This document shows, piece by piece, positions 42,285 to 50,771 of a DNA stretch of 64,000 nt. The stretch comes from Rugosimonospora sp040255525 (GTDB taxonomy: Bacteria > Actinomycetota > Actinomycetes > Mycobacteriales > Micromonosporaceae). The notes under the pieces are model-generated. The model made no database searches. It was not told the origin of the DNA and worked only from the letters and a program-made list of their open reading frames with translations. The translations under genes and the position numbers were made by a program. The number at the start of each line of letters is the position of its first letter. Within the stretch, counting starts at the first letter, position 1. The stretch spans positions 1 to 64,000 of the forward strand of contig JBDZVD010000006.1 of the NCBI GenBank assembly GCA_040255525.1. The letters run 5' to 3'.

Positions 42285-43070
42285 GTGACTATTTCCAGCG
42301 AAGACGACGAGTCGGATCAATCCGGTTCGGATCCGCACTTACGCCGCGAACGGATCGGTCGCCGGCCGGGGCGCCACCGGTACCGCCGTCGGCGTCGGTA
42401 CCTGATCACCTCGGCCGCCACCGTGCTGGCCGTCGCCGCCTCCGGCGTCGTGCTGTACGACCCGGGCCCGTCCGGCCCGCCCGGCGCGGCGGCCGGGCCG
42501 GCGACGATCGGCACGGCGGACCTGTGGCGCGCTCCCGGCGGCGACGAAGTCTCCCGGGATCTGGCCCGCACCGCCCCCGCGGACCCGGCTCCCAGTCCCG
42601 CGGCGACCCCGGCCCGGCCCGCCGCGCCGCCCCGGGTGCCGCCGGTATCCGGCCTGGACCGGGTGCAGGCCGGCAACGCGGTCATCATCGTGGCGGTCGG
42701 GCGGCGGCGGGGCCTGCCCCGGCGCGCCATGGTGATCGGCATCGCCACCGCGCTGCAGGAGAGCAGCCTGCGCAACCTGGCCAACCGGCGGGTCCCGGCG
42801 TCGCTCGCCCTGCCGCACCAGGGCACCGGCTCCGACCACGATTCGGTGGGCCTGTTCCAGCAACGGCCCAGCCAGGGCTGGGGCACGGTGGCCCGGCTGA
42901 TGGACCCGGCCATCGCGGCCGGGCTGTTCTTCGACCGGCTGGTGCGGGTACGCGGCTGGCAGTCGCTCAGCGTCTCGGCCGCCGCCCAGGCGGTGCAGCG
43001 GTCGGCGTATCCGAGCGCGTACCGCAGGCATCAGGCGCTCGCCGAGCGGGTGGTCGAGGCGCTGACGTGA
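42285..43070 (+). CDS. Single-TM protein with lysozyme-like (transglycosylase-type) domain
   Basis: 261 aa. A basic N-terminus (RRPGRHRYRRRRRY) precedes a TM/signal segment at about 40-58, then a Pro/Ala-rich spacer, then a C-terminal domain of about 130 residues. That domain has VIGIATALQESSLRNLANR and DSVGLFQQRPSQGWG, features of lysozyme-like domains often attached to actinobacterial M23 peptidases, with Glu of ALQES as the probable catalytic acid. It would act on peptidoglycan outside the membrane. GTG 42285 has no ribosome site, so translation may be leaderless or the start may be elsewhere. Confidence 0.7.
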   Translation: MTISSEDDESDQSGSDPHLRRERIGRRPGRHRYRRRRRYLITSAATVLAVAASGVVLYDPGPSGPPGAAAGPATIGTADLWRAPGGDEVSRDLARTAPADPAPSPAATPARPAAPPRVPPVSGLDRVQAGNAVIIVAVGRRRGLPRRAMVIGIATALQESSLRNLANRRVPASLALPHQGTGSDHDSVGLFQQRPSQGWGTVARLMDPAIAAGLFFDRLVRVRGWQSLSVSAAAQAVQRSAYPSAYRRHQALAERVVEALT

Positions 43071-43088
43071 ACCGGCCGGCGCCGGCCG

Positions 43089-43415
43089 TCAGCCGAAGAC
43101 GCCGCCCTTGCGCCGCCGGCGCAGTTCCCCGAAGCGCTTCTCGACGGCGTCGAGGAACCAGTCCGGCACCTCGCCGGTCGCCCGCAACACCTGCCGCTCC
43201 TGCGGGGAGAGCCGCTGGGCGACATCCTCGACCGCGAACGAGTACCGCATCATCCGCGACTTGACCGAGCCGCGGGTCAGGTCGGTGCCGAACCCGGTTC
43301 CGGTGGGCGTCAGGTTGCCCAGCAGCCGCCCCAGCACCGACCGGCGCCGGCTGCGCCGGTTCAGCCGGTCGCGTACCGCGAGCCAGGCCAGCCGCTCGTC
43401 GCGCACCTTCGCCAT
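43089..43415 (-). CDS. Conserved hypothetical protein, 108 aa
   Basis: I do not recognise a named family. The protein is small and very basic: AWLAVRDRLNRRSRRRSVLG near the N-terminus, a predicted helical middle (VEDVAQRLSPQERQVL), and a basic C-terminal tail (ELRRRRKGGVFG). ATG 43415 has GGAGG nine bases upstream, which makes it a convincing gene. It converges with the lysozyme-like gene (18 bases between stops) and diverges from dnaG across a repeat-rich gap. Confidence 0.65.
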   Translation of the reverse strand: MAKVRDERLAWLAVRDRLNRRSRRRSVLGRLLGNLTPTGTGFGTDLTRGSVKSRMMRYSFAVEDVAQRLSPQERQVLRATGEVPDWFLDAVEKRFGELRRRRKGGVFG

Positions 43416-43437
43416 GCCTCGATCCTCCCGCTTGTCC

Positions 43438-43600
43438 GCGTGCCCGGCACGCGATCCGGCCGGCCTGGCCGGCGCGTCCCGGCGGCAGCCCCGCCCGGCG
43501 TGCCCGGCCCGCGATCCGGCCCGGCGTGCCCGGCACGCGATCCGGCCCACGCGATCCGGTCCGGCGTGTGCGCCAGGCTATCCGGTCCGGCGTGCCAGCC
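43438..43600. repeat. Degenerate GC-rich repeat array upstream of dnaG
   Basis: Three full copies of GCGTGCCCGGCACGCGATCC, one with an internal A-to-C change, at 43438-43457, 43498-43517 and 43524-43543, plus partial copies to about 43600. Spacing is irregular. The unit contains the internal palindrome GCGTGCCCGGCACGC. No gene is seen in 43416-43661. Confidence 0.75.
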
Positions 43601-43661
43601 GGGCCGCTCGTCGCGGCCGTCCCCGGCAGGGCAGGATGTATGCCGGAGGTGACCCGACCGG

Positions 43662-45509
43662 ATGGCAGGCAAGATCCGCGACGAGGATATCGCGCTGGTC
43701 CGCGAGCGGACGTCGATCGTGGACGTGATCTCCGAACAGGTCACGCTGAAGCCGGCGGGCGGCGGGAACCTCAAGGGCCTGTGCCCGTTCCACGACGAGA
43801 AGACGCCGTCGTTCACCGTGTCGTCGGCGCGCAACGTCTACTTCTGCCACGGCTGCGGCGCCGGTGGTGACGCCATCCGGTTCGTCATGGAGACCGAGCA
43901 CCTGTCGTTCGTCGAGGCGATCGAGCGGCTGGCCAACCGGGCCGGCATCCAGCTGCGGTACGTGGAGGCCGGCCCCGCCCCGGTACGCCAGCAGGGCCAG
44001 CGCCAGCGCCTCGTCGAGGCGCACAAGGCCGCGGCCGAGTTCTACGCGGAGCAGCTTTCCACCCCCGGCGCGCGGGCGGCCCGGGAGTTCCTCGCCCAGC
44101 GGGGGTTCGACCGGGACACCGCCCAGGCCTACGGCTGCGGATTCGCCCCGGATGCCTGGGACGCCCTGGTCAAGCACCTGCGCGCGCGGGGGTTCAGCAC
44201 GGCCGAGCTGACCACCGGGGGGCTGGCCAAACCGGCCCGGTCCGGCTCGCTGATCGACCGGTTCCGCCGCCGACTGATGTGGCCGATCAGGGACCTGGCC
44301 GGCGACGTGATCGGATTCGGTGCCCGCAAGCTGTTCGATGACGACGACGGGCCGAAGTACCTCAACACTCCGGAATCACCGCTGTACAAGAAGTCCCACG
44401 TGCTCTACGGCATCGACCGCGCCAAGCGGGAGATCGCCAGGCAGGGCCGGGTGGTGGTCGTCGAGGGGTACACCGACGTGATGGCCTGCCACCTGGCGCA
44501 GGTACCCACGGCGGTGGCCACCTGCGGTACCGCGTTCGGCAGCGACCACATCGGCGTGCTGCGCCGGTTGCTGATGGACACCGAAGGCGTGGCCGGTGAG
44601 ATCATCTTCACGTTCGACGGCGACGCCGCCGGGCAGAAGGCGGCGCTGCGCGCGTTCGAGGACGACCAGCGGTTCGTCGGGCGGACGTTCATCGCGGTCA
44701 GCCCGGACAACATGGACCCCTGCGAGCTGCGGCTGGCCAAGGGCGACGTGGCGGTACGGGACCTGGTGGCCCGGCGCGAGCCGCTGGTGGACTTCGCGCT
44801 GCGGTCCGTGCTGTCCCGCTACGACCTGGACACCGTCGAGGGCCGGGTCGACGCCATGCGCCGGGCCGCGCCGCTGGTCGCGAAGATCAAGGACCGGGAG
44901 AAGCGGCCGGAGTACGCCCGCAAGCTCGCCGGTGACCTGGGCATGGACGTGGAACCGGTGCTGCGGGCGGTGAACACGGCGGTCGGCCGGGCCGGCACCG
45001 CGACAGCCCCGGCACGGGCCGCCGCCGAAACCGCCGCGGACAGCCCGCAGGGCACGGTCGAACGGGAGGCGCTGAAACTGGCGCTCCAGGCGCCGGTGCT
45101 CGCCGGCCCGATGTTCGACTCGATCCCGGCGGAGGCGTACCAGAATCCGGTGCACGCCGCCGTCCGCGGCGCCATCGTCGAGGCGGGCGGGGCGTCCGCG
45201 GCGGTCGGCGGCGCGGGCTGGGTCGAGCGCGTCCGGGACGCCTGTGTCGATCTTGCCGCGAAGGCTCTCGTGGGCGAACTCGCGGTCGATCCGCTGCACC
45301 TGTCCGGCGAGCCGGATCCGCGGTACGTGGCGGTGACCCTGGCCCGGCTGCAACTGCCCGGCGTGCTGCGGCGGATCATGGAATTGAAGTCCAAGCTCCA
45401 GCGGCTGAACCCGGTGACCCACGTCGACGAGCATCTGCGGCTGTTCGGGGAACTGGTGCCGCTGGAACAGCACGCGCGAGCCCTGCGCGAGCAGGCGGCC
45501 GGAGGGTAG
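43662..45509 (+). CDS. dnaG: DNA primase
   Basis: Synthesises RNA primers for replication at the fork with DnaB. 615 aa. The zinc-binding CHC2 motif is clear: Cys41, His44, Cys62 and Cys65 (CPFHDEKTPSF to FCHGCG). The RNA polymerase basic domain follows (IRDLAGDVIGFGARKLFDDD). The TOPRIM motifs are VVVVEGYTDVMA near residue 263 and FTFDGDAAGQKAA. The C-terminal DnaB-binding helical domain is from about 460 on. ATG 43662 fits the family start. The next gene begins three bases after the stop, so the two are one operon. Confidence 0.97.
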   Translation: MAGKIRDEDIALVRERTSIVDVISEQVTLKPAGGGNLKGLCPFHDEKTPSFTVSSARNVYFCHGCGAGGDAIRFVMETEHLSFVEAIERLANRAGIQLRYVEAGPAPVRQQGQRQRLVEAHKAAAEFYAEQLSTPGARAAREFLAQRGFDRDTAQAYGCGFAPDAWDALVKHLRARGFSTAELTTGGLAKPARSGSLIDRFRRRLMWPIRDLAGDVIGFGARKLFDDDDGPKYLNTPESPLYKKSHVLYGIDRAKREIARQGRVVVVEGYTDVMACHLAQVPTAVATCGTAFGSDHIGVLRRLLMDTEGVAGEIIFTFDGDAAGQKAALRAFEDDQRFVGRTFIAVSPDNMDPCELRLAKGDVAVRDLVARREPLVDFALRSVLSRYDLDTVEGRVDAMRRAAPLVAKIKDREKRPEYARKLAGDLGMDVEPVLRAVNTAVGRAGTATAPARAAAETAADSPQGTVEREALKLALQAPVLAGPMFDSIPAEAYQNPVHAAVRGAIVEAGGASAAVGGAGWVERVRDACVDLAAKALVGELAVDPLHLSGEPDPRYVAVTLARLQLPGVLRRIMELKSKLQRLNPVTHVDEHLRLFGELVPLEQHARALREQAAGG

Positions 45510-45512
45510 GAA

Positions 45513-46070
45513 ATGGCATTGTTCGGGCGCCGGAAGCGGCTACCAGACCGGTACCGCCCGCCGCTGGAGCGGGACGAGCGGGTGCTGGCCTGGGCCGAGG
45601 CCGGTGACGATCGGGCCCTGGTGGCCACCAACCGGGGGCTGTGGCTGCCCGACCGGCAGGGACCGGGCGGGGCGGGCGCGAACCCTCCGGCGAGGCTGGG
45701 CTGGAATGAGATCCACAAGGCCACCTGGACCGGTGAGAAGCTGGATGTCACCGCGGCCCGGGTCACCGGACACGGCGACGGGTACGAGGTGGTCGAGGAC
45801 CTGCCGACCGTCGGGTTCCCGCTGGCCGAACCGCGTGAGCTGCCCGGTGAGGTACGGGCCCGGGTGACCCGCTCGGTCGGTCCGAGCACGCATCATCCGC
45901 TCCCCGGCGGCGGCGGGGTACGGGTGGTGGCCCGCCGGGTACCGGGGGTGGACGGGCTGTGCTGGACGGTCCGGTACGACCCCGGGGTGGACCACGACGA
46001 TCCGGTCATCCGGGAGGTCACCGCCCAGTTGGTCGCACAGGCCAGGGCCGGCGTCGAGGTGACCGGCTGA
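45513..46070 (+). CDS. Conserved hypothetical protein downstream of dnaG
   Basis: 185 aa, no named family recognised. The N-terminus MALFGRRKRLPDRYRPPLER precedes an alternating-strand region (ERVLAWAEAGDDRALVATNRGLWLP, then RLGWNEIHKATWTGEKLDVT), suggesting a PH-like small beta barrel, then a Gly-rich linker and a C-terminal segment CWTVRYDPGVDHDDPVIREV. Similar proteins follow dnaG in other actinobacteria as far as I recall. The three-base spacing to dnaG makes co-translation likely. No transmembrane segment. Confidence 0.8.
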   Translation: MALFGRRKRLPDRYRPPLERDERVLAWAEAGDDRALVATNRGLWLPDRQGPGGAGANPPARLGWNEIHKATWTGEKLDVTAARVTGHGDGYEVVEDLPTVGFPLAEPRELPGEVRARVTRSVGPSTHHPLPGGGGVRVVARRVPGVDGLCWTVRYDPGVDHDDPVIREVTAQLVAQARAGVEVTG

Positions 46071-46139
46071 TCCTCCGCCATCGGGCGTAGGTCCATAAAC
46101 CGATGGGGGAGTGTCGTACCCGCCGGTTAGGGTCGCGGC

Positions 46140-47189
46140 GTGAGTCCCTTCAGACGTCCCCGACCAGCTCCCGCCGAGCCGGCGGGCCCCGCCGCCGTGA
46201 CCGAGGGCACCGTGACCGAGGGCACCGTGACCGAGTGCACCGTGACCGAGGGCACCGTGGCCTCCGGCGCGCCGCTCATCCACGCCCGCGGGCTGGTGAA
46301 GCGCTTCGGCGACTTCACCGCCGTCAAGGGCATCGACGTCGATGTCGCGCGCGGCGAATCGTTCGGATTCCTCGGGCCCAACGGCGCCGGCAAGAGTTCC
46401 ACCATGCGCATGATCGGGTGCGTGTCCCAGCCGACCGACGGCGTGCTGCGCATCCTCGGCATGGACCCCCACCGGCAGGGCACGGCCATCCGGGCGCGGC
46501 TGGGGGTGTGTCCCCAGCAGGATTCGCTCGACCCCGAGCTGTCGGTGAAGGAAAACCTGGTCACCTACGCCCGGTTCTTCGGGATCCCGCGGCGCGTGGC
46601 GAGGGTCAAGGCCGACGAGTTGCTGGAGTTCGTCCAGCTGAGCGAGCGTGCCGACAGCAAGGTCGAGCCGCTGTCGGGTGGGATGAAGCGACGGCTGACC
46701 ATCGCCCGCGCGCTGGTCAACGACCCGGACATCGTGCTGCTCGACGAGCCGACCACCGGCCTCGATCCGCAGGCCCGGCACCTGGTCTGGGAGCGGCTGT
46801 TCCGGCTCAAGCAGCAGGGCGTCACGCTCGTGCTCACCACCCACTACATGGACGAGGCCGAGCAGTTGTGCGACCGGCTCGTGGTGATGGACGGCGGCAA
46901 GATCGTCGCGGAGGACTCGCCGCGGGCGCTGATCGAGCGGTACTCCACCCGGGAGGTCGTGGAGCTACGGTTCGGCGCGGCGCCGCTTGCGGACATGGCG
47001 GGCAAGCTCGCCGGGCTCGGTGAACGGATCGAGGTGCTGCCGGACCGCATCCTGCTCTACGCGTTCGACGGCGACGAGGCCGCCGAGGCGGTCGCCGGGC
47101 GCGGCCTGACCCCGTCCGGCACGCTGGTGCGACGCAGCACCCTGGAGGACGTGTTCCTGCACCTGACCGGCCGGACGTTGGTGGACTGA
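46140..47189 (+). CDS. ABC transporter ATP-binding protein, DrrA/NodI-like
   Basis: 349 aa. Walker A GPNGAGKSS is near residue 79, the Q-loop lies in GVCPQQDSLDPELSV, the signature is LSGGMKRR, Walker B is DIVLLDEPTTGLDPQ, and the switch His is in LTTHYMDEAEQL. The C-terminal extension (about 265-349) is of the DrrA/NodI exporter type. The N-terminus (about residues 20-40) has four TVTEG-type repeats from a 15-base DNA repeat. The stop overlaps the first permease start (GATGG), so translation is coupled. GTG 46140 has AGGG upstream. Drug or polysaccharide export is likely; the substrate is unknown. Confidence 0.92.
   Translation: MSPFRRPRPAPAEPAGPAAVTEGTVTEGTVTECTVTEGTVASGAPLIHARGLVKRFGDFTAVKGIDVDVARGESFGFLGPNGAGKSSTMRMIGCVSQPTDGVLRILGMDPHRQGTAIRARLGVCPQQDSLDPELSVKENLVTYARFFGIPRRVARVKADELLEFVQLSERADSKVEPLSGGMKRRLTIARALVNDPDIVLLDEPTTGLDPQARHLVWERLFRLKQQGVTLVLTTHYMDEAEQLCDRLVVMDGGKIVAEDSPRALIERYSTREVVELRFGAAPLADMAGKLAGLGERIEVLPDRILLYAFDGDEAAEAVAGRGLTPSGTLVRRSTLEDVFLHLTGRTLVD
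46197..46256 (+). repeat. Four in-frame 15-base tandem repeats in the ABC ATPase gene
   Basis: GTGACCGAGGGCACC at 46197, 46212 and 46242, with a G-to-T variant at 46227 that changes Gly to Cys. Each copy adds five residues (VTEGT), so copy-number change keeps the frame. Confidence 0.9.
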
Positions 47190-47959
47190 TGGCCGCCGTC
47201 CTGTCGGTCCTGGAGACCGACCTCGTGGCCTACCGGCGCACGTGGCGGGCCTCGGTGCTCTCCTCGTTCGTCCTCCCGACGCTGTTCGTCGTGGGCTTCG
47301 GGCTGTCCGTCGGCTCGTTCGTCGACCGCGGCGGGCAACTCGGTCCGGTGCACTACCTGGACTTCATCGTCCCCGGCATGCTCGCCTCCACCGCACTGCA
47401 GGTGGCCTTCGGCGAATCGTCGTTCCCGGTGTTCAGCAAGTTCGAATGGATCCGCACCTACCACGCGATGGTCGCCACCCCGCTGCGCGTCGTCGACATC
47501 GTCGGCGGCGACCTGTTGTTCCTGCTGCTGCGGGTGCTCGCGACGAGCGTGGTGTTCCTCGCCGTCACCGCGGCCTTCCACGCCGTGCACTCGTGGTGGG
47601 CGATCGCCGTGCTGCCGGTCGCCGCGCTGCTCGGTGTGGCCGTCGCCGCACCGATCTTCGCGTTCGCCGCGCGGGTGGACCAGGACGGCTACTTCCCGAT
47701 GCTGATGCGGTTCGTGGTCATCCCGATGTCGCTGTTCGCGGGTGTGTTCTTCCCGGTCGACCGGCTGCCGGAGGCGCTGCGCTGGCTGGCGTACCTCTCG
47801 CCGCTGTGGCACGCCGTCGTGCTCTGCCGGGCCGCCACCCTGCCAGGCTTCGGGGTCTCCGTCGGTGCCGCGGTCGGTCACCTGGCCTACCTCGCCGCCT
47901 GGGCCGCCGCCGGCTTCTGGCTGGCCCTGCGCACCTTCCGCCGCCGGCTCGTGATCTGA
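47189..47959 (+). CDS. ABC transporter permease 1 (DrrB/NodJ-like, ABC-2 type)
   Basis: 256 aa with six transmembrane segments (about 20-45, 62-80, 112-135, 142-165, 172-190 and 225-245). The ABC-2 signature region is RVDQDGYFPMLMRFVVIPMSLFAGVFFPVDRLPEALR. It pairs with the ATPase directly upstream (overlapping start/stop) and the second permease 14 bases downstream, making a heterodimeric exporter. ATG 47189 uses the last base of the ATPase stop codon. Confidence 0.9.
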   Translation: MAAVLSVLETDLVAYRRTWRASVLSSFVLPTLFVVGFGLSVGSFVDRGGQLGPVHYLDFIVPGMLASTALQVAFGESSFPVFSKFEWIRTYHAMVATPLRVVDIVGGDLLFLLLRVLATSVVFLAVTAAFHAVHSWWAIAVLPVAALLGVAVAAPIFAFAARVDQDGYFPMLMRFVVIPMSLFAGVFFPVDRLPEALRWLAYLSPLWHAVVLCRAATLPGFGVSVGAAVGHLAYLAAWAAAGFWLALRTFRRRLVI

Positions 47960-47973
47960 AGGAGGTCCCTGTC

Positions 47974-48792
47974 ATGGCTCTCGCGACCTCGTTCGGCCCG
48001 GGCGTGCTCGGCCGGCTCGACGGCTCGGTCAAGCGGTCCGGCGCGGTCACCCGCCGCAACATCAGCGCGCTGCGCTCGGCGTACTGGCTCGTGGTCATCT
48101 CCGGCTTCTTCGAGCCGCTGCTGTACCTGCTGTCCATCGGCGTAGGGGTCGGCGGCCTGGTCAGCAAGATGGCTCTGCCGGACGGCCGCCTGGTCGACTA
48201 CGCGGTGTTCGTCGCGCCGTCGATGCTCGCCTCGTCCGCGATGAGCGGGGCGCTGGCGGAGACCACGTTCAACTTCTTCGGGAAGATGAAGTTCATGAAG
48301 CTGTACGACGGGGTGCTGGCCACCCCGGTACGGCCGATGGAGGTCGCGTTCGGCGAGCTGATGTGGGCCATGGTCCGCGGCTCGCTGTACTCCGCCGCGT
48401 TCCTGGTCATCATGGTGGTGATGGGCCTGACGTCGGCCGGCTGGGCGCTGCTCGCGTTCCCGGCCAGCCTGCTGGTCGGACTCTCGTTCGGCGGGTTGGG
48501 GATGATGTTGAGCACGTTCCTGACCAGCTGGCAGGACTTCGACGTGATGGGCACGGTGCAGTTCGCGCTGTTCCTGTTCTCCGGTACGTTCGCTCCGGTG
48601 AGTTCCTACCCGGAGGCGGTTCGCCTGCTCATCGAGGCCACCCCGCTGTACCACGCGGTCGAGCTGATCCGCGGGCTGACGACCGGCTCGCCGCACCCGG
48701 TCCTCATCGGCCACGCCGCCTACCTGGTGGCGATGGGCATCCTCGGGCTGGCTGTCGCCGGCCGCCGGATGGGTCGGCTGCTGCTGAAATGA
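47974..48792 (+). CDS. ABC transporter permease 2 (DrrB/NodJ-like, ABC-2 type)
   Basis: 272 aa with six transmembrane segments and the ABC-2 signature in FDVMGTVQFALFLFSGTFAPVSSYPEAVRLL. The ribosome site AAGGAGGT is the strongest in the window and sits nine bases before ATG 47974. The final codon overlaps the next gene's ATG (ATGA at 48789-48792). It forms the exporter with permease 1 and the DrrA-like ATPase. Confidence 0.92.
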   Translation: MALATSFGPGVLGRLDGSVKRSGAVTRRNISALRSAYWLVVISGFFEPLLYLLSIGVGVGGLVSKMALPDGRLVDYAVFVAPSMLASSAMSGALAETTFNFFGKMKFMKLYDGVLATPVRPMEVAFGELMWAMVRGSLYSAAFLVIMVVMGLTSAGWALLAFPASLLVGLSFGGLGMMLSTFLTSWQDFDVMGTVQFALFLFSGTFAPVSSYPEAVRLLIEATPLYHAVELIRGLTTGSPHPVLIGHAAYLVAMGILGLAVAGRRMGRLLLK

Positions 48793-49880
48793 ACCGGCTG
48801 CTGATCTTCTCCGCGACCACCGGGTACCGGCACGAGAGCATTCCGGCCGGAGTCGCCGCCATGCGGGAACTCGCGGAGGCGGACGGGTTCGCCGTCGACG
48901 CCGCCGAGGACCCGGCCCTCTTCACCCCGGACAACCTGGCCCCTTACGCCGCCGTGGTCTTCATGAACAGCAGCGGCACCCTGTTCGACGGCGCGGGCAG
49001 GTCGGCGCTGCGCGGGTACGTCGGCAGCGGCGGCGGGTACGTCGGCGTGCACCTGGCCGCCGGCACCGAGTACGACTGGCCGTACTACGGCGGCCTGGTC
49101 GGCGCGTACTTCGACGAGCACCCGGAGGTGCAGCCGGCCGGCTTCGACGTGGAAGACCGGACCCACCCGGCGACCGCGCACCTGCCCCGGCGCTGGGAGC
49201 GCGTCGACGAGCTGTACAACTACCGCACCAATCCACGCCCGGGCGTCCACGTGCTGATCACGCTGGACGAGTCCTCGTACTCCGGCGGCACGATGGGTGC
49301 CGACCACCCGATCACCTGGTGCCACCGGTACCAGGGCGGGCGGGCCTTCTACACCGGCGCCGGGCACACCGTCGAGTCCTACGACGAACCGGCGTTCCGT
49401 GCCCTGCTCCTCGGCGGGCTGCGGTACGGGGCCGGCACCGCGTACGCCGACGACCGGCCGGAGCGGGGATACCTGCCGCTGTCGGTCGGGGACGTGACCG
49501 ACTGGTCCAGCCCGGAGGTGTACCGGGACTGCTCGATCAAGTTCGGCTGGCGTGACGCAGGGAAGGGCGCCACGGCGCGGGTCGGCGTGCCGGACAGCGC
49601 CGACCCGGCCGACGCGACGCGCTCCGGCGGGTACGAGATCAGGTTGGATGAGGCGCCCGGACCGCTCAACGCGGCCGGTGAGTGGAACGCGGGAGAGATT
49701 TCGATCACGGGGTGCCGGATCGACGTGTACCTGAACGGGGCGCTGGCGACCCGGATGGAGACCGGCGCCCCTGCGGGCCGGATCTGGCTGGGGCCGGCCG
49801 ACGGGCAGCTCGGGAGCGGGGCGTCCGGGGTGCCGGGGGAGGGCGGGTTCCGCGACATCCGGCTCCGCCGGTCGGCGTAG
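48789..49880 (+). CDS. ThuA-domain protein with C-terminal concanavalin-like domain
   Basis: 363 aa. Residues 1-220 are a ThuA/class-I-amidotransferase-like fold (LLIFSATTGYRHESIPAGV, YVGVHLAAGTEYDWPYYGGLVG, FYTGAGHTVESYDEPAF), associated with sugar (trehalose) use or 3-keto-glycoside metabolism. Residues about 230-363 resemble DUF1080-type lectin/hydrolase domains (YRDCSIKFGWRD, YEIRLDEAPG, then WNAGEISITGCRIDVYLNG). No signal peptide. ATG 48789 overlaps the permease stop by four bases, so the protein is made with the exporter; the functional link is unexplained. Confidence 0.82.
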   Translation: MNRLLIFSATTGYRHESIPAGVAAMRELAEADGFAVDAAEDPALFTPDNLAPYAAVVFMNSSGTLFDGAGRSALRGYVGSGGGYVGVHLAAGTEYDWPYYGGLVGAYFDEHPEVQPAGFDVEDRTHPATAHLPRRWERVDELYNYRTNPRPGVHVLITLDESSYSGGTMGADHPITWCHRYQGGRAFYTGAGHTVESYDEPAFRALLLGGLRYGAGTAYADDRPERGYLPLSVGDVTDWSSPEVYRDCSIKFGWRDAGKGATARVGVPDSADPADATRSGGYEIRLDEAPGPLNAAGEWNAGEISITGCRIDVYLNGALATRMETGAPAGRIWLGPADGQLGSGASGVPGEGGFRDIRLRRSA

Positions 49881-49929
49881 CGCCCCGCTTCTCCTTGGCC
49901 TGCCGACTTGCGGAGGCCGATCTCGCGCA

Positions 49930-49978
49930 GACGCGTTTGCCGGGCCGGTCCCCGTTGGGGCCGACCCGGGATCAAACG
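49930..49978. terminator. Large hairpin between convergent ThuA and YtxH genes
   Basis: CGCGTTTG (49930-49937) pairs with CAAACGCG (49971-49978). Inside, CCGGG and CCCC segments pair with downstream CCCGG and GGGG, giving a long imperfect stem. It lies between two converging genes and can serve both. Confidence 0.65.
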
Positions 49979-50000
49979 CGCCAGCTCGTCGCGCCGCTGA

Positions 50001-50318
50001 TCAGGTCAGCGGGCCGGACGGGTTGGCGCTGGTTGAACTCGACGCGTGCGCGCCGTTGACCGTCATCGCCTGGCCGTTGGAGTGCAGGAGCTTGTCGCCG
50101 AAACGGGTACCGCTGATCTTGTCGGCGACGGTGCCCTTGCCCTGCTCATATAGCTTGGTCGCCTGCGCCTGGACCACCCCTGCGGCCTCCTGGACGCTGG
50201 GGCTGTCCTTCACCTTGCGAGCGGTGCGGACCAGCTCGTCGTATGCCTGGCGACCGGCCCGGCTGCCGAGGACGAAGCCCGCGGCGAGGCCGCCGAGGAA
50301 CATGACCTTTCCGCGCAT
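50001..50318 (-). CDS. YtxH domain-containing protein
   Basis: 105 aa. One N-terminal glycine-zipper membrane segment (FLGGLAAGFVLGSRAGRQAY, about residues 7-25) is followed by an amphipathic helix (VRTARKVKDSPSVQEAAGVV). This YtxH-type arrangement is often stress related; the function is not defined. ATG 50318 has GGAGGGATCC upstream. The gap to the tRNA (50319-50695) has a stem at 50542-50559 and no gene. Confidence 0.75.
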   Translation of the reverse strand: MRGKVMFLGGLAAGFVLGSRAGRQAYDELVRTARKVKDSPSVQEAAGVVQAQATKLYEQGKGTVADKISGTRFGDKLLHSNGQAMTVNGAHASSSTSANPSGPLT

Positions 50319-50541
50319 GGCGGATCCCTCCTGTCGGACTCAACGTACGACGTGATCGTGTCCGTACGTCCTGTCGATACCGTGTTGTCCTCTGTCTCTA
50401 TGTATCCTGCCGCGCCGACGGCGAAACCGGCGGGCGTATGCCGATTTCCCAGCTCCCGCCGGCCGGAGCCGCTCGGCCGGGCTGCCGCCCGGTCGCCCCG
50501 GCGGGGTCCGTGGCGACCGGTACGATCTTCCCGCCCGGTCG

Positions 50542-50559
50542 CCACCTGTCGCCAGGTGG
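50542..50559. other. Hairpin with tetraloop in the YtxH-tRNA gap
   Basis: CCACCTG (50542-50548) and CAGGTGG (50553-50559) around TCGC. A stable small stem in the 377-base gap before tRNA-Asn; role unknown. No coding sequence recognised in this gap. Confidence 0.4.
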
Positions 50560-50695
50560 GCGTTTGCGCCGGGTGGACCGGGGCCTCCAGACACCCCGCC
50601 CGGTCGGGAAAACCCGGTGGCGTGAAAGGGCCGAGGATCCTGTACTCTAGTCGGCGTCGCCCCGGAGGCTCTGGTCACCGGAGCGGCACGCGCGA

Positions 50696-50771
50696 TCCCC
50701 CGTAGCTCAATTGGCAGAGCAACCGGCTGTTAACCGGTAGGTTTTTGGTTCGAGTCCAAACGGGGGAGCCA
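50696..50771 (+). tRNA. tRNA-Asn(GTT)
   Basis: 76 bases including an encoded CCA. The acceptor stem is TCCCCCG (50696-50702) with CGGGGGA (50761-50767). The anticodon stem ACCGG/CCGGT encloses loop CTGTTAA with anticodon GTT at 50729-50731. The T-loop GGTTCGAGTCC is intact. A possible -10 hexamer TACTCT lies at 50643-50648. Confidence 0.95.

Noticed and set aside
43438..43600. CRISPR-like repeats
   Set aside because: Copies are adjacent or irregularly spaced, with no unique spacers and no cas genes.
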